A stretch of DNA of 64,000 bases from Lysinibacillus louembei (GTDB lineage Bacteria > Bacillota > Bacilli > Bacillales_A > Planococcaceae): the NCBI RefSeq assembly GCF_033880585.1, contig NZ_CP137624.1, positions 3,259,501-3,323,500 on the forward strand, written 5' to 3'. The position numbers were made by a program, and so were the translations under genes. Positions 25,254-33,096 of this stretch are shown here, piece after piece. Positions within the stretch are counted from its first letter, which is position 1. Every line of letters starts with the position of its first letter. The notes beneath the pieces were generated by a model. The model had not been told where the DNA came from. It ran no database searches and was given only the letters and a program-made list of their open reading frames with translations.

Positions 25254-26161
25254 AAATTTTTCCCCACCCCTAATTGCATAATGACAAACAGTAATAGCCA
25301 AATAAAAATAAAGGTAATGGCAAGCAATATTGCAATGGCACATAAAACAAATAATGTGTTGCCAATATCATCAATAAAGCCGCTAATATTTGCGCTCGTA
25401 AATGGCTCGCTTATCGCCGCTAAAAATTTGCAGCTAAACGCATATAAAAGCAGCGTTCCTGCAGGATAAAAGGAGGCGATAGAAAAAGAGCTAACAAGCG
25501 TAAAGCCCGTAATCGTCGTTGCGGTACCTTGAAACTTTTGAAACATCGAGAAGCCTTGTACGACAATAGAGCCGACTAATGGAATTGCCTGCTCTACCAC
25601 CTTTTTTAACGGTGTCGTAACAGAAGCATCCACTGCAAAAAAGGCAACACCTGAAATCGTTAAAATAAGTGAAAGCGCTAAAGAGGATGCTGCAATCAAG
25701 CTCATGGACGTCATACGTAGTAAATCTGCTAGTTTTTTAAAGGAAATTCCTTGCACAAAACGGCTGCAAAAATCGAAGAGCAATGCAGCAAGCAGTGCTG
25801 GAATCATGATTTTATTTGTTATATGCATCAAAAGCTGCAATAAAAACAAGACAAGTGGACTCCATGCGACAAATGCTAAAATGGATTGAAGGACAATCAT
25901 AGCGGATGTAAGAATGGGAATAAGTGCTAAGAAAAATGCGGATAAAATTTCAGCGAATTCTCGCATGACGCGAAATGCCTCAACGACAAGCTCTCCTAAT
26001 GTGAGCGCAAGCAATAAAATAAAGAGTGGCTCTAGCCATGCTTTTGCAGTTGGCACAAATGCCTCAATAATTAAAAAGACGAGCGTGTAAAGTGCTACAA
26101 CCGAAATGAGTAAGATAACATTAGAGATTGGTTCACGAAAGATATTGATAAGCGTGTCCAT
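25250..26161 (-). CDS. spoIIIAE: Stage III sporulation protein AE (N-terminally short)
   Basis: 303 residues, polytopic, with the conserved AE core (FFLALIPILTSAMI, PALLAALLFDFCSRF, FKKLADLLRMTSMS, AISEPF, FIDDIGNTLFVL). B. subtilis AE is about 399 residues with a signal peptide and an external N-domain; here the protein starts just before the first membrane helix, so those roughly 90 residues are missing. Part of the SpoIIIA mother-cell complex. It starts 3 bp after spoIIIAD and overlaps the next frame by 4 bp. Confidence 0.9.
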   Translation of the reverse strand: MDTLINIFREPISNVILLISVVALYTLVFLIIEAFVPTAKAWLEPLFILLLALTLGELVVEAFRVMREFAEILSAFFLALIPILTSAMIVLQSILAFVAWSPLVLFLLQLLMHITNKIMIPALLAALLFDFCSRFVQGISFKKLADLLRMTSMSLIAASSLALSLILTISGVAFFAVDASVTTPLKKVVEQAIPLVGSIVVQGFSMFQKFQGTATTITGFTLVSSFSIASFYPAGTLLLYAFSCKFLAAISEPFTSANISGFIDDIGNTLFVLCAIAILLAITFIFIWLLLFVIMQLGVGKNL

Positions 26162-26164
26162 CTA

Positions 26165-26563
26165 TTACACCCTTTTGAGCAATGCCGACAACGTTTGCAA
26201 TGCCGGCTCAAGCTCTGTCATCCAGTAGGTCACAAGCGCGATACGTACAGCTATACGCATCACCTCCCCTAATGCTTCATATTCATGCTCCGCTAACAAT
26301 GTAAACATAAACTCACTTAACAGAAAAACAATGGCCGTATAGAGTAATGGACGTGCATAGGGCACGTGCTGAACAATCGGAATAAAATGACGAGCCCATG
26401 GAATGATAGATTGTACAAAAACAAATTGCAGAAAAATAAATGTGAAAATAATTGTAAATAAAGGGTGTAATGAAGGCATTGCCTGTTTCATCAGTTGCAG
26501 TAGCAGCAGCAAAATTACAACAGCGAATATCGTTGTCATCGTCACCCCGAGGAAGTAAGCCAT
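26165..26563 (-). CDS. spoIIIAD: Stage III sporulation protein AD
   Basis: 132 residues, the normal length. Four hydrophobic segments; the AC/AD family signature shows in EHEYEALGEVMRIAVRIAL and TELEPALQTLSALLKRV. Membrane part of the SpoIIIA complex that links mother cell and forespore. It overlaps spoIIIAC by 22 bp. Confidence 0.92.
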   Translation of the reverse strand: MAYFLGVTMTTIFAVVILLLLLQLMKQAMPSLHPLFTIIFTFIFLQFVFVQSIIPWARHFIPIVQHVPYARPLLYTAIVFLLSEFMFTLLAEHEYEALGEVMRIAVRIALVTYWMTELEPALQTLSALLKRV

Positions 26564-26751
26564 TGAAAGAAAATTAAAATCTCATTAAAAAACAAACGCA
26601 AAAAACGAATAAGCTCTGCTGTCATATACAAATAAGCAACGAAAAACAAAAAAAACGAAAACTCCTTTTTCCCTGTTTGCTCAAAAAAGATATGCAGCAA
26701 GGCAATCACAAGTCCCACTCCTGCAACGCGTAGTACATCCTGAAGCTCCAA
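26542..26751 (-). CDS. spoIIIAC: Stage III sporulation protein AC, first gene of the locus here
   Basis: 69 residues from TTG 26751, placed by the RBS AAGGAGG 7 nt upstream. Two membrane helices with the conserved EQTGKKEFSFFLF loop. In other spore formers spoIIIAA (ATPase) and spoIIIAB come before it in the same operon; here 260 bp of noncoding DNA precede it and no AB 3' end can be read in any frame. The CATATAAT at 26775-26782 may be a SigmaE -10, but no matching -35 is seen. Confidence 0.9.
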   Translation of the reverse strand: MELQDVLRVAGVGLVIALLHIFFEQTGKKEFSFFLFFVAYLYMTAELIRFLRLFFNEILIFFQWLTSSG

Positions 26752-27011
26752 AGCCTAGCCTCCTTACGTACCGCATTATATGTGGTATGGGTGTGAGGTA
26801 GAACTTTTCTTGTGAAACAATCGAGCGTACAAAAATAGAGAATCACCTAGTCAATGCAAAACAAAGATATCTCCTTTATTATTAGCAGGTGGCCCCCCTT
26901 GGCTTGATTGTGAGATATACGAGGTGTTAGGATGAGAGCATCGTGCAAAGTTAAACCCCGAATATATTTACTATTCGAGGCTCAGTTTCAACTTATGAAA
27001 GGAATTTTAAT
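26752..27011. other. Divergent intergenic region where spoIIIAA-AB would be expected
   Basis: No remnant of spoIIIAA or spoIIIAB was found. It holds a SigmaE-like -10 with flank (26769-26782), the hairpin CCCCGAATA/TATTCGAGG (26956-26980), and a 31-codon frame beginning at ATG 26932 with a possible RBS that runs into the next gene. The frame is not supported enough to call. Confidence 0.4.
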
Positions 27012-27302
27012 ATGCGTATATTACTAGAGCTAGTCAGAGTCATCGTCATTTTTGTACTATTTGGTGTAATCTCTAGCTACTTATTAAATAAATTTTATTT
27101 ATCTTTGAACTTATCTTTAAGCAATATAGGAAATATATGTGTCAGTGTTAGTTTACTTATATTGCTATTTGTTTTGTACAGAAATAAATGGCAGTTCTCA
27201 GGCTTTTATCAAGGTGCGCAGAGAAGAAAATTATCACGAATCGTCAATAGATTGTTGATTTGTAGCATAATCGTCCTCTTCATCGTTGCACCGCTTATTT
27301 AA
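27012..27302 (+). CDS. Hypothetical small membrane protein
   Basis: 96 residues with RBS AAAGGAA 8 nt upstream. Three hydrophobic segments (about 5-25, 40-60, 78-95) and a basic loop QRRKLSRIVNRLL. No family recognised. Its last 8 bp overlap the end of the convergent nitronate monooxygenase gene. Together these two genes sit where yqhV-spoIIIAA-spoIIIAB lie in B. subtilis, so the pair may mark an insertion/replacement event. Confidence 0.6.
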   Translation: MRILLELVRVIVIFVLFGVISSYLLNKFYLSLNLSLSNIGNICVSVSLLILLFVLYRNKWQFSGFYQGAQRRKLSRIVNRLLICSIIVLFIVAPLI

Positions 27303-28302
27303 CCTCTGCTAGCAATGCCTCTACAATCTCCGCAACCGGTACTTCCTTCGCTAAATGCCCGTTAGCACCCATCCATAGCGATAAAAATTCTGAACGTCCC
27401 TGTGCTGTGCTTTCCTTGCGAATCGCCGTTGTTAAATGGTGCTGTAATGGGTACGGTGCAACGACCGCATCCTTTAAGCGTTCTGTGAAATCATTTTTCA
27501 ACCCGCGTGCATATTTACCAGTGAACGCCTTTGTTAGCGTTGTCTCATCATTTTCAGATTGCAAAATAGCCTGCTTATACGTTGCTGATGCACCGCTTTC
27601 CTCTGCAACTAAAAAGGCTGTTCCTATTTGTGCTGCAACTGCACCTTGCGCTAGCACTTCCTTTACATGATGCGCTGTTGCAATGCCACCTGCCGCAATA
27701 ACGGGGATTTGCACTTGGCCAATTACCTGTGCTAATAAGTCCTGTAAGCTGATAAATGTTAAAGGCTCTGTAAATGTACCGCGATGTCCACCCGCCTCGC
27801 TGCCTTGGAGTACCACTGCATCAAGCCCAGCTGCTTCCACCGCCTTTGCCTCCTCTAGCGTTGTCGCTGTACCAATCATATAAATACCTGCTGCCTTTAA
27901 ACGCTGAATATCAGTTGCGGCTGGTAATCCAAATGTAAACGAGCAAATAGGTACATTTTCATCGATAACTACCTGTAGCTGCGCAGAATACACATCGTTT
28001 GAAATAACTGTTTGTACTGGTGGAATATTTAATTCATCGTAAATAGGCTGCAAGGCTACACGAGCCTCCTGCAAAACGAATACATCAATTTTCGGCTCCT
28101 CCTGCACAAATAAATTGACAGAGAAGGGTTTGTCCGTTCCTTGTTTTACCGCTTGAATAAATGCTCGTGTTTCCTCGCCATTTAAATAGCCTGCACCAAT
28201 CGAACCTAAAATACCTGCCTCACAGCTTGCAATAACAAGCTGTGGTGTTGTAACACCTGCCATCGGTGCTTGAATAATTGGTTTTTGAATTTGCTGTAAC
28301 AT
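27295..28302 (-). CDS. Nitronate monooxygenase (NPD family flavoprotein)
   Basis: 335 residues. FMN-binding TIM barrel: N-terminal IIQAPMAGVTTPQLVIA, central DAVVLQGSEAGGHRGTF with the catalytic-type His, IPVIAAGGIA and GTAFLVAEE phosphate-binding segments. These enzymes oxidise alkyl nitronates, in vivo probably propionate 3-nitronate detoxification. The closely related FabK enoyl reductase is the main alternative, less likely from the QGSEAGGHRG loop context. The terminator of efp separates it from the upstream gene. Confidence 0.88.
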   Translation of the reverse strand: MLQQIQKPIIQAPMAGVTTPQLVIASCEAGILGSIGAGYLNGEETRAFIQAVKQGTDKPFSVNLFVQEEPKIDVFVLQEARVALQPIYDELNIPPVQTVISNDVYSAQLQVVIDENVPICSFTFGLPAATDIQRLKAAGIYMIGTATTLEEAKAVEAAGLDAVVLQGSEAGGHRGTFTEPLTFISLQDLLAQVIGQVQIPVIAAGGIATAHHVKEVLAQGAVAAQIGTAFLVAEESGASATYKQAILQSENDETTLTKAFTGKYARGLKNDFTERLKDAVVAPYPLQHHLTTAIRKESTAQGRSEFLSLWMGANGHLAKEVPVAEIVEALLAEVK

Positions 28303-28353
28303 TTATTACCACTCCTTTCCTCTATTGTAATACTTTCAGTCAATCGTTACTAT

Positions 28354-28394
28354 CAAAAAAAGCTGGCTTGTAAGCTTAATGCCTACAAACCAGC
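28354..28394 (-). terminator. Terminator of efp
   Basis: Stem GCTGGCTTGTAAGC/GCCTACAAACCAGC with one mismatch, followed by TTTTTTT on the minus strand. Confidence 0.88.
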
Positions 28395-28402
28395 CCGCCA
28401 TT

Positions 28403-28960
28403 TTACGCACGTGAAACGTAAGAGCCTTCTGATGTGTTAATAATTAATTTGTCGCCTTGGTTGACGAAGAATGGTACGTTAACCATTAAGCCTGTTTCCA
28501 TTTTCGCTGGCTTTGAACCACCTGAAGCTGTATCGCCCTTAATACCTGGCTCTGTTTCAGCAACTTCTAACACAACTGTGTTTGGTAATTCAATTCCTAG
28601 CATTTCACCTTGGTATGATTGAATGTGAACTTCCATATTTTCTAATAAATATAGTAATTCCTCTTCAATTTGCGCTGCTGCTAATGTTGTTTGGTCATAT
28701 GATTCCATATCCATAAATACATGCTCATCACCTTGTGCATATAAGTATTGCATTTTACGGTTATCAATCATCGCTTTTTCTACTTTTTCACCTGCACGGA
28801 ATGTTTTTTCGTTTACATTACCGTTGCGCAGATTACGTAATTTCGAACGCACAAAGGCCGCACCTTTACCTGGCTTTACGTGTTGGAAATCCAAAACACG
28901 GTATAATTGGCCATCAACAATAATTGTTAAGCCTGTGCGAAAATCGTTTACTGAAATCAT
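28403..28960 (-). CDS. efp: Translation elongation factor P
   Basis: 185 residues, full length. KOW-like domain I with the modified-type lysine Lys32 in [10 protein letters not shown], then two OB domains ([20 protein letters not shown] is diagnostic). It rescues ribosomes at polyproline stretches. Follows yqhT by 17 bp, as in B. subtilis, and ends in a strong terminator. Confidence 0.97.
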   Translation of the reverse strand: MISVNDFRTGLTIIVDGQLYRVLDFQHVKPGKGAAFVRSKLRNLRNGNVNEKTFRAGEKVEKAMIDNRKMQYLYAQGDEHVFMDMESYDQTTLAAAQIEEELLYLLENMEVHIQSYQGEMLGIELPNTVVLEVAETEPGIKGDTASGGSKPAKMETGLMVNVPFFVNQGDKLIINTSEGSYVSRA

Positions 28961-28977
28961 CTTTATTTTCCTCCAAA

Positions 28978-30036
28978 TTATAAAATAATTAAATCTTTTG
29001 TAGAATGAGTTAATTTTTCATTGCCTGTTGCTGTAATTAGTATATCATCCTCGATACGTACACCGCCGATGCCTGGTAAATAAACACCTGGCTCAATTGT
29101 TACAGCCATGCCTGGCTCTAACACTGTTTCTGAGCGGAATGATAGCCCTGGTCCTTCATGCACCTCTAAGCCAATGCCGTGCCCTGTTGAGTGACCAAAT
29201 GCCTCACCATAGCCCTTTGATTTTAAATAATCACGTGCTACTGCATCTGCCTCGATACCTGTCATCCCTGGACCTACTTTTTCTAAAGCTAGTAGCTGAG
29301 ATTCCAATACGACATTGTACATCTCAACTAGCTTATCTGAAGGCTGTCCTACAGCAATCGTGCGTGTAATATCTGAAATATAACCATTGTATAGTGCACC
29401 GAAGTCAAGTGTGACAAAATCGCCCTTTTCAATGACTTTATGTGTTGCAACACCATGTGGTAATGCTGAGCGCACACCACTTGCTACGATAATATCAAAT
29501 GACGAGCTTGTCGCACCTTGCTTACGCATGAAAAATTCAAGCTCATTCGACACCTCAAGCTCTGTTTTACCAGGCTCGATAAAGCCTAAAATATGTGTAA
29601 ATGCTTGATCCGCAATTTCACATGCAGCCTTAATAATATTAATCTCTTGTTCTGTCTTAATCAAGCGAATTTTTTCAATTAACCCTGCTGTTGGAGCAAA
29701 CTCAGCTTTCACTGCATTTTTATAATGCGTATATGTGCCATATGTTAGCGCATCCTTCTCAAAGCCAAGCGTCTGTACGCCCATTAATGCAACTTGCTGT
29801 GCTACCTCTTCTACGATTAAGCCTTCATGCTGTACAATGCGGAAATCCTTCACTTGCTCTGCCGCCTGCTCTGTATAACGGAAATCTGTAATAAATACCG
29901 CATCATCCTTTGATACGATCGCAACACCTGCAGTACCAGTGAAGCCTGTCATATAACGACGGTTATAGTCGTTAGTAATAAGTAGTGCATCGATTTTCTC
30001 ATCGATTAATGCCTGACGTAATTTTGCTAATTTCAT
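28978..30036 (-). CDS. yqhT: M24 aminopeptidase P-like/Xaa-Pro dipeptidase YqhT
   Basis: 352 residues from ATG 30036; the ATG three codons earlier overlaps the RBS (AAGGGG). Creatinase-like N-domain (1-125), then a pita-bread metalloprotease fold with the dinuclear ligands in [39 protein letters not shown] and VRIEDD. It cleaves Xaa-Pro bonds in cytosolic peptides. It overlaps the end of aroQ in spacing and belongs to the aroQ-yqhT-efp operon. Confidence 0.93.
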   Translation of the reverse strand: MKLAKLRQALIDEKIDALLITNDYNRRYMTGFTGTAGVAIVSKDDAVFITDFRYTEQAAEQVKDFRIVQHEGLIVEEVAQQVALMGVQTLGFEKDALTYGTYTHYKNAVKAEFAPTAGLIEKIRLIKTEQEINIIKAACEIADQAFTHILGFIEPGKTELEVSNELEFFMRKQGATSSSFDIIVASGVRSALPHGVATHKVIEKGDFVTLDFGALYNGYISDITRTIAVGQPSDKLVEMYNVVLESQLLALEKVGPGMTGIEADAVARDYLKSKGYGEAFGHSTGHGIGLEVHEGPGLSFRSETVLEPGMAVTIEPGVYLPGIGGVRIEDDILITATGNEKLTHSTKDLIIL

Positions 30037-30041
30037 GTTGT

Positions 30042-30482
30042 TCATTCCCCTTTTTCTTGTTGTAAAAATTTACGCACAGCTAAATCATAGCCGATTGTAC
30101 CGAGACCGCAAATTTGTCCGACACATTCTGCCGCTAGCATTGAATGATGGCGGAACGGCTCTCGCTTATGGATGTTTGAAATATGTACTTCAATGACAGG
30201 GACTGTAACAGAAGCAATTGCATCGCGTAAAGCAACACTTGTATGCGTGTAAGCACCTGGATTGAAAACAATACCTACCATTCGACGGTCCTCCGCCTCA
30301 TGAATCCAATCAATGAGTTGTCCTTCATGATTCGATTGACGAAAGTCAATTTCACTTTGAAAGCTTGCCGCAAGCTGCTGCAATCTTGCTTCAATATCTG
30401 CAAGTGTTTCCGTTCCATAAATTTCTGGCTCACGCTTGCCAAGTCGATTTAAATTTGGTCCATTTAATACGAGCAACTCCAT
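30042..30482 (-). CDS. aroQ: 3-dehydroquinate dehydratase, type II
   Basis: 146 residues, typical of the dodecameric type II enzyme. LVLNGPNLNRLGKREPEIYG holds the catalytic Arg/Tyr lid; FNPGAYTHTSVALRDAI and EVHISNIHKREPFRHHS complete the site. It makes 3-dehydroshikimate in the shikimate pathway; aroK and trpEG of the same route are elsewhere in the window. RBS AGGAGGGG. Confidence 0.96.
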   Translation of the reverse strand: MELLVLNGPNLNRLGKREPEIYGTETLADIEARLQQLAASFQSEIDFRQSNHEGQLIDWIHEAEDRRMVGIVFNPGAYTHTSVALRDAIASVTVPVIEVHISNIHKREPFRHHSMLAAECVGQICGLGTIGYDLAVRKFLQQEKGE

Positions 30483-30500
30483 TATCTATCACCCCTCCTT

Positions 30501-30950
30501 TTATTTTATCATAGTGTTTTTATACATCAACTTATTTCGATGTGCGAATTTCCTGTTATAATAATGATATTGTGCTGTGTCAATAACAAAACGGCACATA
30601 GCAATCGTCACAACGATAAACGGAATCGATAACTTTTTAAAGGATGCCCCCTCTGCTGGCAAATCATAAATCAACCACTCTGCTAAAAAGGCACATGCAA
30701 TCCCTATCACGAAGGATGTAAAAAATGAAGGAACACGCCAAGCATATTGTAGCAAAATATATAATAGTAGGAATAAAATAAAGAAAACGAGCCCTAACAA
30801 TAGCCAGCCTGTAAATGCTGTAATTGGCAGCTCCCATTTTTTCACAAACCCTATTGGATGCCAAGAAATAAACGAAAAATAATGTAAAAACTTCAAAATG
30901 CATGAAAAACCAATTGCACTCACAGCACTTGTAATGATAGCTAACGACAT
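30501..30950 (-). CDS. yqhR: YqhR-like membrane protein
   Basis: 149 residues, four hydrophobic segments (about 3-25, 45-70, 75-95, 107-125) and a basic C-terminal tail. Family features are the early CILKFLHYFSFISWHP segment and FAEWLIYDLP-like FLAEWLIYDLPAEG. Function unknown; position next to aroQ and divergent to yqhQ matches B. subtilis yqhR. Confidence 0.8.
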   Translation of the reverse strand: MSLAIITSAVSAIGFSCILKFLHYFSFISWHPIGFVKKWELPITAFTGWLLLGLVFFILFLLLYILLQYAWRVPSFFTSFVIGIACAFLAEWLIYDLPAEGASFKKLSIPFIVVTIAMCRFVIDTAQYHYYNRKFAHRNKLMYKNTMIK

Positions 30951-31070
30951 AAAAATCCCTCCTCTTGCACTATTTTCGCCAAAATATACAAGCGGTATGC
31001 ATTTTCGTAGTTCTTTTCGAAAAAATTTAGTACAATAATTTAGAAACTATTTAAGAGAGTGGTGTACATA

Positions 31071-32006
31071 GTGAGCAATGAAGTACCCGTATACGGTGGA
31101 CAGGCACTATTAGAGGGCGTTATGTTTGCTGGAAAAGAGCATATGGTCACAGCGATTCGTCGCAATGACAATTCAATTGATTATTTTCATGTAGAAAAAA
31201 AGAAAAAGCCTTTATACCAAAAATTAAAGAAAATTCCGTTCGTCAGAGGTGTTGTCGCCTTAATTGAATCAGCAGGCTTTGGCTCACGCCATTTACAATT
31301 TGCGAGCGAGCGCTATGATGTAACGCCCGGTGAGGAAGAGGAAAATGCTGAGGAGCCATCCAAGCTGCAAATGATTTTAGGCGTAGCCGTTGTCGGAGTG
31401 CTTTCCTTCTTATTTGGAAAATTTGTCTTTACGCTTGTTCCAGTTTTTTTAGCTGACTTATTTTCCGCATGGATTCCAAATAAAACAGGGCAAATCTTTT
31501 TAGAGACAGCCTTCAAGCTCATTTTACTATTGAGCTACTTACAACTAATTGCCATGACACCTATTATTAAACGTGTCTTTCAATATCACGGAGCAGAGCA
31601 TAAAGTCATTAATTGCTATGAGGCAGGTCTTGAGCTCACAGTTGACAACGTACAAAAGCAATCGCGCTTGCATTATCGCTGCGGCTCTAGCTTTATTTTA
31701 TTTACAGTCATTGTCGGCATGTTCGTGTACTTCTTCGTGCCAACTGATCCATTATGGCTACGTGTTGTCAACCGCATTTTATTGATTCCAGTTGTACTTG
31801 GTATTTCCTTCGAGGTGCTACAAGCAACAAATGCTTTGCGCAATGTGCCTGTACTACGCTTTTTAGGCTATCCTGGTCTTTGGCTACAGCTTTTAACAAC
31901 AAAAGAGCCAAAAAATGAACAAGTGGAAGTAGCGATTGCTTCATTCAAAAAGCTTCATGAAGTAGAACAACATCCAGAGGTGGCTGCAACATTGCACCAC
32001 GATTAA
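31071..32006 (+). CDS. yqhQ: DUF1385 membrane protein YqhQ
   Basis: 311 residues from GTG 31071 (GAGAGTGG about 8 nt upstream; GTGs at 31059 and 31062 lie in that stretch). DUF1385 hallmarks: VYGGQALLEGVMF at the start, FQYHGAEHKVINCYE, LHYRCGSSFI and LGYPGLWLQLLTTKEP. Several membrane helices in the middle and C-terminal half. The conserved His/Glu/Cys cluster (HGAEHK) suggests a metal or catalytic role, unproven. Monocistronic. Confidence 0.9.
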   Translation: MSNEVPVYGGQALLEGVMFAGKEHMVTAIRRNDNSIDYFHVEKKKKPLYQKLKKIPFVRGVVALIESAGFGSRHLQFASERYDVTPGEEEENAEEPSKLQMILGVAVVGVLSFLFGKFVFTLVPVFLADLFSAWIPNKTGQIFLETAFKLILLLSYLQLIAMTPIIKRVFQYHGAEHKVINCYEAGLELTVDNVQKQSRLHYRCGSSFILFTVIVGMFVYFFVPTDPLWLRVVNRILLIPVVLGISFEVLQATNALRNVPVLRFLGYPGLWLQLLTTKEPKNEQVEVAIASFKKLHEVEQHPEVAATLHHD

Positions 32007-32046
32007 AAAAAGGAGCTTGTCCCAAAAAGACAAGCTCCTTTTTTTG
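32005..32046 (+). terminator. Terminator of yqhQ
   Basis: AGGAGCTTGTC (32011-32021) pairs with GACAAGCTCCT, followed by TTTTTTT; A-rich on the other side so it may act both ways. Confidence 0.93.
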
Positions 32047-32050
32047 AGTG

Positions 32051-32092
32051 CAATTGAGCGAATGTGGCTGCCTTGCGGGCGAATCATCACGA
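32051..32092. repeat. 21-bp-period array R5 (GGGCGAATTT class), two units
   Basis: Units start at 32051 (CAATTGAGCGAATGTGGC) and 32072 (CTTGCGGGCGAATC), 21 bp apart, between convergent genes. The second unit matches the last unit of 61603-61707. Confidence 0.65.
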
Positions 32093-32109
32093 TAAAAATC
32101 AAAATCCCC

Positions 32110-32997
32110 TTATGTACGTCCCATCTTTTTCAGCATGCGCTGTTTAAAATAGGCGGGCTTCAATTCCGCAATTAAAATCGCTAGCATAATCATCACAGCA
32201 CCTACCATCATTTTCAACGTCAATACTTCATGCAAAAATAAAATCGCAAATAATGTACCAAACAATGCCTCTGTCGATAAAATAATCGCCGCCTTTGTTG
32301 CCGTCGTATATTTATGTGCCACATTTTGTAAAACATAGGCAAGCGTCGTCGAGAACAGCGCTAAATAAATAATCGCATAAATCCCCTCTTTAGCGATAGT
32401 TGCAGGAATATCTCCTTGTATTATGACAACAAGTGTCCCAATAACGGCAGCTGTCACAAACTGTACAATAGTTAAAGTAAGTGCATCCTCTTTTTGTACA
32501 AAATAATTGGTATAAAAAATATCGAAGGCAAAGCCAACAGCACATATTAATGTTAATATATCACCAATGTTCATCTTGAAGGAGCCTTGCAATGACAGCA
32601 GCCCAATCCCGATTAATGCGAGAATGGAGCCAAGCATTTCATAGCCATCAATTTTTCGCTTATAAAAGATAAAGGCAATCAATGGCACAATGACGACATT
32701 GACAGCCGTAATAAAGGCATTTTTGGACGCAGTTGTATACTCTAGCCCAACCGTTTGAAAAGCAAAGGCAATATATAAAATGGTTCCTAATATAGCACCC
32801 TTCCAAACAACAGACCACCTGAGCCCTTTTAAGCGATAACCAAATAATATTAATAAAATAATCGCCGCTAATAGAAAACGTCCAGCCATCACTTGATAGG
32901 CTGTTAAATATTTTAATGCGATAGCTACAACAACGAAGCCACTGCCCCAAACGATTGCCGTTATGAGCATCATCGCATCTCCCATATACTTTTTCAC
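32110..32997 (-). CDS. EamA-family (drug/metabolite) transporter
   Basis: 295 residues, ten predicted membrane helices in two EamA repeats (about 5-140 and 150-285). Motifs AIVWGSGFVVVAIALKYLTA at the N-terminus and STTLAYVLQNVAHKYT plus STEALFGTLFAILFLHE in the second repeat are typical of YdcZ/RhaT-like exporters. The substrate is unknown. The stop is followed by the R5 array and the convergent yqhQ terminator. Confidence 0.9.
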   Translation of the reverse strand: MKKYMGDAMMLITAIVWGSGFVVVAIALKYLTAYQVMAGRFLLAAIILLILFGYRLKGLRWSVVWKGAILGTILYIAFAFQTVGLEYTTASKNAFITAVNVVIVPLIAFIFYKRKIDGYEMLGSILALIGIGLLSLQGSFKMNIGDILTLICAVGFAFDIFYTNYFVQKEDALTLTIVQFVTAAVIGTLVVIIQGDIPATIAKEGIYAIIYLALFSTTLAYVLQNVAHKYTTATKAAIILSTEALFGTLFAILFLHEVLTLKMMVGAVMIMLAILIAELKPAYFKQRMLKKMGRT

Positions 32998-33096
32998 TTC
33001 AGTTCCTCCTCACCGCTTCATCATAGCAGAAAAAGAAGAATAAACTGCGCTTTTTCTACAAATTAAGTAAATTTTTCGATAATTCATTGAAAATCT

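Noticed and set aside
26932-27027. 31-codon frame running into the 27012 gene
   Set aside because: A possible RBS exists, but the frame includes a hairpin and shows no protein-like features; at most a leader peptide.
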